64,000 bases of DNA, taken from the NCBI GenBank assembly GCA_927797885.1, contig OV696605.1:2703157-2767156 (forward strand), written 5' to 3'. Source of the DNA: Gloeomargaritales cyanobacterium VI4D9. Lineage in GTDB: Bacteria; Cyanobacteriota; Cyanobacteriia; Gloeomargaritales; Gloeomargaritaceae. Positions within the stretch are counted from its first letter, which is position 1. Each line of letters starts with the position of its first letter. Below the pieces are notes generated by a model. That model saw only the letters and a program-made list of their open reading frames with translations, searched no databases and had not been told where the DNA came from. This document shows, piece by piece, positions 55,310 to 63,281 of the stretch. Position numbers and translations under genes: made by a program.

Positions 55310-56360
55310 ATGGAAAATGAAAATTTATACCAGTTGCCACACTCAAAATGGCTAGATATTCCCATACTCGCTCGTATATTTACTGATAGAACTAATTCCT
55401 ATAAATTCCTCTTTTTATTGAGCATTATGCAGTTGTTAGAGAGAAGTCAGTTTAATCAAGATTTATTTAAGTTTAAGGATATTTTGGTCGGAATGCTAAC
55501 AATCACTTGGTATCCTCATTCTGTTTTTAATTTATCTTTTGGTTCTCAAGATATGATTGCTAGGGAGCTTGATACACTTAGAAATGAGTTAAAAATTGAT
55601 AGATATTTATCAGGGGTCTCTCAAAATGATCAGGAAAAAATAAGAGAGATTATCTCTCAGTGTAGTCTCAGTTCCACGACTATAGACCTACTAAGGTATG
55701 TACCTTATAGACTAATCAGACCCTTTTTTTCTGATCTACTAAGAGGACTTAGAGAGCAACAGGTTAATCAAAGAATTAGTGATCTTGCTGAGCAAGAATT
55801 TGAAAATCGTAAACCATTATATAAATTTAATCAATCAAGAGATAGCATTATTTTACATCCCCTTGTGGATTGAATATTTTCAAGTGAATTTTTCAATTGT
55901 TCGTGCGTGGGTAGCATGGGAGTTCCTACAGTATATGCAAGGTAAAAATCCGAGTACACCAGCTATTGCTAATAAGATTTTTCCTCCTCTCACACGGGAG
56001 CCAATGACACAACAAACTAACTTTTGGAGGCTTGTCGTTAAATATTCTCAAAATCTCTGTTGCATCTACTCAAATCAGATAATAGGGGAGGATTTCTCCC
56101 TAGATCATTACTTGCCTTGGACATTTGTAGCCCATAACCAATTATGGAATCTAATTCCTGTTCCCAAATCAGTCAATTCATCAAAGTCAAATAAAGTTCC
56201 AAGTGAGATTTATTTTGATAAGTTTATTCAAGTACAGCATCTTGGTTTGACCATCGCTAATGAACACATAAGTGGATGTAAATGGGCAGAATCATATCTT
56301 TTGGATTTAGGTTTCTCAACTAAGGATGAATTGCTGTCCTTAGAAAGTCTCAGAAGATAA
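55310..56360 (+). pseudogene. HNH-endonuclease-like gene with a one-base frameshift
   Basis: Two overlapping frames, 55310-55873 and 55779-56360, together encode one protein of about 350 residues. Deleting one C from the CCCC run at 55859-55862 joins them as HPLWIEYF. The C-terminal part has DHYLPWTFVAHNQLWNLIPV, the DHxxPWSFVxHDxLWNL pattern of an HNH endonuclease family associated with defence islands. The N-terminal 185 residues are helical and unrecognised. It is either a pseudogene, a slippage-expressed gene or a sequencing error. Confidence 0.65.
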
Positions 56361-56409
56361 TATACTTTGAAAGTAAAACCTCTAATTGCTCTAGCGATTA
56401 GTCAAGGAT

Positions 56410-57555
56410 TTGAGGGACAGTGGGTTTATAATCCAAGTGGACGGAATATCAACTAAACAGAATGTAGATAAAAAAGTTTTCAAAATAGCCATTCTTCCCA
56501 CAGAGCATAAAGCAGTTCTGGATACCTGTTCAGCTTTGAGCCAGAAAGGGTTGGCTGAAATCATTTTTCTTAAGGTTGATTCCCAGGCGCAAATAGACCT
56601 AGATCACTTGGAAAAAACCTGCTCTAAGGGAATTGATTTACTTTCTACAATGGCGGCGAACAATGAGGTTGGGACGATTTATCCCATTCAGCAGATTGGC
56701 GAAATTGCTCAACACTATGGCATTCCTTTTCTATGCGATGGCTCCCAGGCTGTAGGCAAAATCCCAATCAATTTTAGCGAATGGGGCATTACCTTCCTCG
56801 CCATCTCCGGTCATAAATTCTATGCCCCGAAAGGGATAGGTGCGCTAGTCCTCAGGAGAGGGCAACGATTGAAACCACTTATATATGGAGGTGGGCATCA
56901 ACGTGGGACTCGCTCTGGAACTCTGAATGTACCAGGAATTGTCGGACTGGGGGAAGCCTGTAGATTGCGGTCTAGGGAGATGGCTGAAGATGAACAACGA
57001 ATTGCTCAACAACGGGATCGCTTGCAATCCTTACTCCAAAGTGCCATCCCTCATTTAGTTGTGAATGGAGATTTACAGCATCGGTTGGCAGGCAATCTAC
57101 ACATATCTATTCCAGGAATCCCCAACAGTGCCGTGATTGCCAGAGTCAGAAACCAGTTAGCCATTTCAACAGGTTCAGCCTGTTCTAGTGGCGTGGAAAC
57201 TCCCTCTCATGTCCTGACTGCCATGAAATTACCCTCAGAAGTGATTGAAGGAGCATTGCGAATTGGGCTAGGGAAATTTACAACCGATGATGAAGTGGAG
57301 CAAGCGGCGGACATTTTAATTTCCGCCTATCCAATCTGTACTCAGAGACTAAAAACTCACAGATTAGCTGGGTGGACTGCCGCTGTCAGTATACAACTTT
57401 ATTTTCTCAAGACCTTCCCCTCCAGAGAGACGGTGGCGACTCCAGTATACGACTTTATTTTTGCAAGTCACGGAAAATTGGACGATAGAATCGGCATTTC
57501 CGGCTTTCTGAGTAGCGGATGCGCTACGCTATCACTATGCAAACTATCAGCATGA
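56410..57555 (+). pseudogene. DndA-like cysteine desulfurase, 5'-truncated
   Basis: The open frame encodes most of a class V aminotransferase-fold cysteine desulfurase from IAILPTEHKAVLDTC onward. PLP binding shows as DGSQAVGKIPINF and SGHKFYAPKGIGALVL with the lysine, and the persulfide cysteine lies in TGSACSSGVETPSHVL. About the first 85 residues, including the substrate-binding DNNAT segment, are missing. After about 57335 the frame continues into repeat sequence as a 70-residue unrelated tail. The NSAVIARVRNQLAIS region points to DndA of the phosphorothioation system, but no dndBCDE genes are nearby. Confidence 0.7.
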
Positions 57556-57610
57556 TCAACCGATGGCAAGTGGAGTACAACTGTATCCCATAACTACTCA
57601 AAAAACTGTA
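57545..57610 (-). repeat. Miniature element, family E, partial copy
   Basis: The sequence TACAACTGTATCCCATAACT and ACTCAAAAAACTGTA match the right half of the inverted family E copy at 33968-34084. The left half is missing. It lies just past the DndA-like frame. The rest of the gap up to 57739 holds only the ribosome-binding site of the next gene. Confidence 0.6.
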
Positions 57611-57739
57611 AGGACGATGGGTATATCTGCTTTGAACCCATCTCAATCAATCATCCCATCGCTGGCGGTGTACCCTACAGAAATGTGTTAGGATAACCCT
57701 GGATGTCGGTGCATTTGGTGTTTTGAGGAGTTACCGCCG

Positions 57740-58774
57740 GTGCCATCCTTCCCCAATGCTGGTGTGAGTGCCATTCGCCCAATTCAGGTGGGGGTGATTG
57801 GCGTGGGAAACATGGGACAGCATCATGTGCGGGTGCTGAGTTTTCTCAAGGATGTGCAACTGGTGGGGGTGGCGGATGTCGACGTGGAGCGGGGCTTAGA
57901 ACTCGCCAGCAAGTATCGGGTGCGATTTTTTGAAGATTACCGGGAACTGCTCCCCTACGTGGATGCGGTGTGTGTAGCGGTGCCGACCCGTTTGCACTAC
58001 GAGGTGGGCATGACCTGTATGCGCCAAGGGGTGCATATTTTGATGGAAAAACCGATTGCCGCCAGCATCAGCGAAGCCGAATTGTTGGTGAATGCCGCCG
58101 CCGAATACGATTGCATTTTGCAGGTGGGGCACATTGAGCGGTTTAATCCCGCTTTTTTGGAATTGCAAAAGGTGCTCCAACAGGAGGAAATTCTCGCCTT
58201 GGAAGCCCATCGCCTCAGCCCCTATTCCCAGCGGGCGAATGATGTGTCCGTGGTCTTGGATTTGATGATCCACGATATTGATTTGCTGTTGGAATTGACG
58301 GCGGCACCAGTGGTGAAACTGACCGCCAGCGGTACCCATGCGTCCGGTTCCGGTTATTTGGATTACGTCACCGCCACCTTGAATTTTGCCAACGGAGCCA
58401 TTGCCTGTTTAACTGCCAGCAAAGTGACCCATCGCAAGGTACGGCGCTTGACCATTCATGGCAAAAATTCCCTCACGGAAGCGGATTTTTTGAATAATGA
58501 AATTCTCATCCATCGTCACAGCCAAAAGGCGGGGCAAGTCCTCTACCGCCAGGATGAATTGGTGGAGCGGGTGTACACCAGCAATATCGAACCCCTGCAC
58601 GCCGAATTGGAACATTTTGTCCAATGTGTGCGGGGCGGCAATCAACCCTCCGTCGGCGGCGAACAAGCCCTGAAAGCCCTGCGTTTAGCCACCCGGATTG
58701 AACAGATTGCCCTGGACAGTCAGGCTTGGCAAGAAAACCTCGTGGGGCTGGAAAAATCCCTGCGGTTGCCCTAA
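57740..58774 (+). CDS. Gfo/Idh/MocA family oxidoreductase
   Basis: 344 residues. The NAD(P)-binding fold begins VGVIGVGNMGQHHVRVL near residue 18. The catalytic lysine lies in the conserved LMEKPIAASISEAE. The C-terminal Gfo-type beta sheet includes HIERFNPAFLELQ and DLMIHDIDLLLEL, the HDxxL/H region. The GTG at 57740 follows GAGGAG. UDP-N-acetylglucosamine dehydrogenases and similar sugar enzymes share the HIERFNP segment, but the substrate is uncertain. Its end overlaps the convergent permease gene by 4 bp. Confidence 0.85.
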   Translation: MPSFPNAGVSAIRPIQVGVIGVGNMGQHHVRVLSFLKDVQLVGVADVDVERGLELASKYRVRFFEDYRELLPYVDAVCVAVPTRLHYEVGMTCMRQGVHILMEKPIAASISEAELLVNAAAEYDCILQVGHIERFNPAFLELQKVLQQEEILALEAHRLSPYSQRANDVSVVLDLMIHDIDLLLELTAAPVVKLTASGTHASGSGYLDYVTATLNFANGAIACLTASKVTHRKVRRLTIHGKNSLTEADFLNNEILIHRHSQKAGQVLYRQDELVERVYTSNIEPLHAELEHFVQCVRGGNQPSVGGEQALKALRLATRIEQIALDSQAWQENLVGLEKSLRLP

Positions 58775-59841
58775 ACCACCACCGGTTCCCGCACGGGTTG
58801 GGTCTCCGGGGGACGGGCTTGGCGTAAACTGTCCGCCACGTTTTTGATCGAACCCGCCACCGGCACGGCAATCAATAACCCCAACAGCCCCGCCAATTTT
58901 GCCCCCAACAACAAAGACAGCACGATCCACACCGGATTCAAGCCCACCACATTTCCCAAAATCCGGGGTGCCACCAGATGCTCATTCATTTGCCCCAACA
59001 CCAGAGCCGTCGCCAACACCTTCAACCCCAGCCACACATTTTGCAACGTAATCAATAAACTAATCCCCACAATGCTCACCGCCCCCCCAAAGGGCACCAG
59101 ACTGGCTAACCCAATAATCAAGCCGAATAACAGGGCTAAAGGCACCTGCAACAGCACAAACGCCAGGGTCATCAGGGTACCCAAAATCACCGCAATCGTG
59201 GCTTGCCCCAGAAAATAGTTGTAAAAATTCCGGTGCAACGACTCCCGGATCAACAGCCCCAAAGGCGCCGGGAACCAGGAAAACAACCCCGACCACAGAC
59301 GTTCCCCAAACAAAACTAAGTATAGTGTTAGGACAAGGGTCACCAACACATCCACCGCCCAGCCCACCGTATCCACCGCCAAGCCCAACACCTGCGTCGT
59401 CAGGGTTTTCAACTGTCGGGACACCCCGGTGGTGAACTGTTCCGCCAAACCGCTCAAATCCAAATTCACCCGATGCGCCTGCGCCCAAGCCTCCAGCCCC
59501 TCCAACTGCGCCGTCCCGGAAGCCAACCAATTAGGGAGCCGCACCACCAGTTCATTCCCCTGCTTGAGGAGTACCGGCACCAAAGTAATGCCCGCCACCG
59601 TCAAGCCACTCAAAGCCACCAACAACACCCCCAAGACCGCCCAGGAACGGCGAATCCCCCAGGATTGCAGGAGTTTAATCGGATAATCCAGCAAAAACGA
59701 CAGCACCGTGGCAATGACCAGGATATTCACCAAGGGTTGCAGGTAATTGACCGTTTTGAGCAACAGCCAGCCATTCAACACCACCAGCGGCAAGGCCAAC
59801 CCCCAGGTCAACCAGGGGGAAATTTGAGCCACTACGCGCAT
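58771..59841 (-). CDS. AI-2E/PerM family membrane protein
   Basis: 356 residues, the second member of this family in the window. Transmembrane segments are evident at 12-50, 60-90 and throughout the C-terminal half. The signature region is GLASLVPFGGAVSIVGISLL, and the ending includes GLLGLLIAVPVAGSIKNVAD. An amphipathic segment with NLDLSGLAEQFTTGVSRQL lies in the middle. The start overlaps the end of the dihydrouridine synthase gene by 10 bp, so the two are probably co-transcribed. Substrate unknown. Confidence 0.85.
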   Translation of the reverse strand: MRVVAQISPWLTWGLALPLVVLNGWLLLKTVNYLQPLVNILVIATVLSFLLDYPIKLLQSWGIRRSWAVLGVLLVALSGLTVAGITLVPVLLKQGNELVVRLPNWLASGTAQLEGLEAWAQAHRVNLDLSGLAEQFTTGVSRQLKTLTTQVLGLAVDTVGWAVDVLVTLVLTLYLVLFGERLWSGLFSWFPAPLGLLIRESLHRNFYNYFLGQATIAVILGTLMTLAFVLLQVPLALLFGLIIGLASLVPFGGAVSIVGISLLITLQNVWLGLKVLATALVLGQMNEHLVAPRILGNVVGLNPVWIVLSLLLGAKLAGLLGLLIAVPVAGSIKNVADSLRQARPPETQPVREPVVV

Positions 59842-60869
59842 AACCGTTCCTCCCGGGGCAGTACCGCCAACCGCTCCATCGCCTCATCCAACAGGGACAA
59901 CCCCTCCGCCAGGGTTTGAAACTGGGCCACCGCCTGCCGCAACTGGGCGGCTCCCGGAAACTCCCGGGCGTACCAGGCCAAATGCTTCCGGGCTTGCCGC
60001 AACCCCATCTCCCCCTTGTACTCCCAGAGTGCCAACAGATGCTCCCGGGCGCACTGCAACCGCTGAACCGGCGTAGGGGCGGGCAACGGCTCCCCCGTGC
60101 GGAAAAAATGGTCAATTTCCCCCACCAGAAAGGGATAGCCCAGGGTGCCCCGGGAACACATCACCCCGTCCGCCCCCGTCAATTCCAGACAAGCCACCGC
60201 CGCCGGCACGGAAAAAACATCCCCATTGGCGATCACCGGAATCCGCACCACCTCCTTCACCCGGCGAATCCACTCCCAGCGGGCGGACCCCTGGTAGCCC
60301 TGCGCCCTGGTGCGCCCATGCACCGTGAGCAACTGTGCCCCCGCATCCTCCATCCTTTGGGCAAACTCCAGGATGTTAATTTCCTGGTCATTCCAGCCAA
60401 TGCGGGTTTTCACCGTCACCGGCACGGGTACCGCCCGCACCACCGCTTGCACAATCGCCGCCGCCAACTCCGGTTGCCGCAGGAGGGACGACCCCCCCCC
60501 ATTTTTAGTAATTTTATTCACCGGGCACCCCATGTTAATATCCACCAGTGCCGCCCCTTCCGCCACCGCCCGTTGCGCCGCCGCCGCCATAAAATCCGGG
60601 CGACAATCAAACAACTGAATCGCCACCGGCTGTTCCCCAGGATCCAACTCCATGATCCGGGGCAGTTGGCGCATATAGTGCAACCCCGTCGCACTCACCA
60701 TCTCCGTATAGAGCATCGAATGGGGGGCAAACCGCCGCACCAACCGGCGAAACACCAAATCCGTCACCCCCGACAAAGGGGATTGGAACACCCGGCTGTG
60801 TACCACCACCTCCCCAATCCGCAGGGGCGTTTGCAGGCGCATCCGTAAGCTAGGACTAAGCTCGGTCAT
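59832..60869 (-). CDS. dusB: tRNA-dihydrouridine synthase
   Basis: 345 residues, an FMN-dependent enzyme that reduces uridines in the tRNA D-loop. The TIM-barrel motifs are SPLSGVTDLVFRRLVRRF, NMGCPVNKITKNGGGSSLLR with the catalytic cysteine, VTVKTRIGW and HGRTRAQGYQGSA. Then IANGDVFS and GVMCSRGTLGYPFL bind FMN phosphate. The C-terminal helical domain is of DusB type. DusA or DusC are less likely by the GGGSSLLR segment. Confidence 0.9.
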   Translation of the reverse strand: MTELSPSLRMRLQTPLRIGEVVVHSRVFQSPLSGVTDLVFRRLVRRFAPHSMLYTEMVSATGLHYMRQLPRIMELDPGEQPVAIQLFDCRPDFMAAAAQRAVAEGAALVDINMGCPVNKITKNGGGSSLLRQPELAAAIVQAVVRAVPVPVTVKTRIGWNDQEINILEFAQRMEDAGAQLLTVHGRTRAQGYQGSARWEWIRRVKEVVRIPVIANGDVFSVPAAVACLELTGADGVMCSRGTLGYPFLVGEIDHFFRTGEPLPAPTPVQRLQCAREHLLALWEYKGEMGLRQARKHLAWYAREFPGAAQLRQAVAQFQTLAEGLSLLDEAMERLAVLPREERLCA

Positions 60870-60938
60870 CAGTGGGGCTGGCTGAATTACATCATTCTAA
60901 GATATTTAATTTAACAATTTAATTCATAATTATCATGA

Positions 60939-61051
60939 GGGCACCTCTTGCACCCATTGCCGGTTATGTCGCTGGAATACCCATACTAAATACACAGGCT
61001 ATCGAGAACCATACACCGCTACGCCCCGGCGAACCATTTTTAGAAGTGCCC
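60939..61051. repeat. Miniature element, family A (copy 4)
   Basis: 113 bp, GGGCACCTCTTGCACCCATT to TTTAGAAGTGCCC. The interior keeps GGTTATGTCGCTGGAATACC and ATCGAGAACCATACACCGCT. It occupies most of the 275-bp gap between the dihydrouridine synthase gene and the SpoIIE-type gene. Confidence 0.7.
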
Positions 61052-61144
61052 ATAATTAAATTGTGATTCACCTAGTAGGATCGGGCAGTCACCGGGGGAG
61101 TAAATATGGGAATTCCCATAACCCCTCCTATCCCCAGAAAACCT

Positions 61145-62245
61145 TTAGGCAAAACCAACCTGTAACAAACACAGGTCATCCGGCCACCCACCGGCGGGGC
61201 GAGGAATTTTCGGGAGCAACGCCTGGGGGGAAATCCCGGTCGCCAGCAGGTGATGCAGGGCTTCCCGCCCCCACAATTTTCCCTGGGGTTCCACCGGAAT
61301 CTCATAGACCCCATCACTGAATAAGTACAACTTCGCCCCGGGGGGCATCACCCGCTCATGGGTTTGGTAAGTGACCTCCGGGAACATGCCCACCGCCAAC
61401 CCCCGTCCTGGCAACACCTCCATCCCCTGACCATGCCACAGCACCGCCGCCGGATGCCCCGCACTCGCATAGGTCAAACAGCGACTCCGACGGTCATAGA
61501 CCCCATACCAAGCGGTGAAATACTTATCCTTGTGCTGTTCCATCGGGAAAAACCGGTTTAATAACGCCAACACCGCCGCCGGTTGGGTCACATCCGCCAC
61601 CGAACCCGAGCGCAACAAATTCAACACCGAAATAGATAACAAAGCCGCCCCCACCCCGTGCCCCGCCACATCAATCACATAAAAAACAAACCGGTTTTCG
61701 TCCAAATCAAAGTAATCAAAACAATCCCCCCCCAACTCCGTCGAAGGCACAAACACCCACTCCGCCGTAATCTCCCCCATCCGCCGGGGGGCAGGCAACA
61801 GGGAGCGCACATAACTTTCCGCCTCCGCCAGTTCATCCTCCAGACGTTGTTTTTGGTTTTGCAAATCCTGATTCAACTGGTGCAACCGCAACCCCGCCCG
61901 CACCCGCGCCTGCAATTCACTGGGATCAACCGGTTTGACCAAAAAATCATCCGCCCCACTGTCCAACCCCTGCACCCGGTCCGCCACCTGATCCCGGGAC
62001 GTGAGCAGGATAAAAAATGTCGTCGCCAACTCCGAGGACTGGCGCAGCCGTTGACACACCTCCAAGCCCGTCATCCCCGGCATCATCCAATCACAGATCA
62101 CCAACGCTGGCTGTAACTCCTGGGCGAAGTGCCAGCCCTGTACCCCATCCGCCGCCACCGTCACCTCATGCCCCTGCATCTTGAGATTGCGTTGCAACAC
62201 CAAGCGCATCGTGGGGTCGTCATCAATCACTAAGACTTTTGCCAT
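61145..62245 (-). CDS. Response regulator with SpoIIE-type phosphatase output
   Basis: 366 residues. The N-terminal receiver is intact: VLVIDDDPTMR, phosphoacceptor D52 in VICDWMMPGMTG, T in LLTSRD and K in FLVKPVDP. A coiled-coil linker (about 125-155, LHQLNQDLQNQKQRLEDELA) follows, then a PP2C/SpoIIE domain with TELGGDCFDYFDLD, VIDVAGHGVGAALLS and FSDGVYEI. The ATG at 62245 is used. It is divergent from the HATPase gene at 62284 with only 38 bp between, so they are probably a partner-switching pair. Confidence 0.88.
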   Translation of the reverse strand: MAKVLVIDDDPTMRLVLQRNLKMQGHEVTVAADGVQGWHFAQELQPALVICDWMMPGMTGLEVCQRLRQSSELATTFFILLTSRDQVADRVQGLDSGADDFLVKPVDPSELQARVRAGLRLHQLNQDLQNQKQRLEDELAEAESYVRSLLPAPRRMGEITAEWVFVPSTELGGDCFDYFDLDENRFVFYVIDVAGHGVGAALLSISVLNLLRSGSVADVTQPAAVLALLNRFFPMEQHKDKYFTAWYGVYDRRSRCLTYASAGHPAAVLWHGQGMEVLPGRGLAVGMFPEVTYQTHERVMPPGAKLYLFSDGVYEIPVEPQGKLWGREALHHLLATGISPQALLPKIPRPAGGWPDDLCLLQVGFA

Positions 62246-62283
62246 ATAATCTACAATAATGGAAATTTCCGCTACCACTTGAT

Positions 62284-62748
62284 GTGCCTCCTGGGAAACT
62301 TGTGACTCCTGCCCTGAGTACCAGCCGGATTGTGGTCAACTCGGACATAGACGCCTTAGCCCAGGTGCTAGATTGGTTTGCCCAGTTCAATGTCCCTCCC
62401 TTGACCTACGAAGTGTGGTGGTTTTGCCAGTTGGTTTTGGACGAAGGATTTACCAATGCGGTACGCCATGCCCATCGGAATTTGCCCCCCACCACGCCCA
62501 TCACCGTCGAAGTCCAGGTATTTACGGACAGGATTGAAATGCGGATTTGGGATCAGGGTGGGGAGTTTGACCTCAACCGCAAATTGCAGGAACTCGACCA
62601 AACGCCCCAAGACCTGGAACCAGAGGGAGGTATGGGGCTGATATTTTTACAAAAATTTGCGGATGTGGTGGACTACCGACACCATCCAGAACGACAGCAA
62701 AACTGCCTCTTTTTGCGTAAAAATCTCGTTGCCGTTGCCAGTGCCTAG
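62284..62748 (+). CDS. RsbW-like anti-sigma factor ATPase
   Basis: 154 residues of the HATPase_c_2 type. The N-box is FTNAVRHAHRNLPPTTPITV, the G1 box is RIWDQGGEFDLNR and the G2 region is EPEGGMGLIFLQKFADVVDY. Such proteins bind and phosphorylate anti-sigma antagonists and are opposed by SpoIIE-type phosphatases like its divergent neighbour. The GTG at 62284 is preferred; an ATG at 62282 is out of frame. No STAS-domain partner is seen in the window. Confidence 0.82.
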   Translation: MPPGKLVTPALSTSRIVVNSDIDALAQVLDWFAQFNVPPLTYEVWWFCQLVLDEGFTNAVRHAHRNLPPTTPITVEVQVFTDRIEMRIWDQGGEFDLNRKLQELDQTPQDLEPEGGMGLIFLQKFADVVDYRHHPERQQNCLFLRKNLVAVASA

Positions 62749-63281
62749 CCCGGGAAATCTCCTCAAAAATCCTGCATCTTTGCCACTCAATCTAAACAAC
62801 CATTCAACAGTCACACTTGAATGATGAGTAAAATTACAGTAAGTTCAAAAAAGTTTGCAACATTCGTCTTTGCCTACAATCCCTGTCCTAGAAGGGTATA
62901 GAGCGATTATAAATAACTAAAAAGTGTCGCAAATCGAAATGACCATACATTCTTTTAAGGACACCTCTATTAATTCATGGCTATTAAGAATGACCCCCGC
63001 GTTATTGATAATTGCCGACGAAAGAATGGGACTTCCAAGCCTGCCGTGTAAGTACAAAAATCAATAGACAGAAGTGCCTGATGTTGTACTGCGATAAACG
63101 CTGAAAAATTCTGTTACAGCGAGAGATTTGCTAAAATTATGTCCCAGGCCATCATCAGTAAATTGCAACTCTCGAAAAGGGTAACTGTAGGTGTCACCTG
63201 AACAATTACACCGTTAGCATTCGATTGTGTCTGCAACCCACAAATACATAGGGCTTTACTCAATTTGTAATATGGTTTCCC
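62749..63281. other. Intergenic region with one family B element
   Basis: About 530 bp without a gene. It contains the family B copy at 62959-63078. The part 62749-62958 is AT-rich and holds nothing that I can name. The part from 63079 to 63281 likewise has no credible gene; a 99-codon minus-strand frame there runs antisense into the IS4-type element. Confidence 0.5.
62959..63078. repeat. Miniature element, family B (copy 3)
   Basis: 120 bp, GGACACCTCTATTAATTCAT to CAATAGACAGAAGTGCC. Nearly identical over 90 bp to the copy at 34116 and complementary to that at 35676-35797. The ends match the IS5-type terminus. Confidence 0.78.

Larger units (their letters stand above)
54423..57461. mobile_element. 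Accessory segment bracketed by inverted repeat pairs
   Basis: Two direct copies of AAAATAAAGTyGTATACT at 54423-54440 and 54443-54460 on the left face two inverted copies, AGTATACrACTTTATTTT, at 57388-57405 and 57444-57461 on the right. The 3-kb inside is visibly AT-richer than its surroundings and holds a Uma2 gene, a frameshifted HNH-type gene and a truncated DndA-like gene. No transposase is present. The mobile nature is inferred from this layout only. Confidence 0.5.

Noticed and set aside
55859-55862. Programmed ribosomal frameshift in the HNH-type gene
   Set aside because: No slippery heptamer, Shine-Dalgarno-like stimulator or downstream structure was evident; a plain one-base insertion is simpler.
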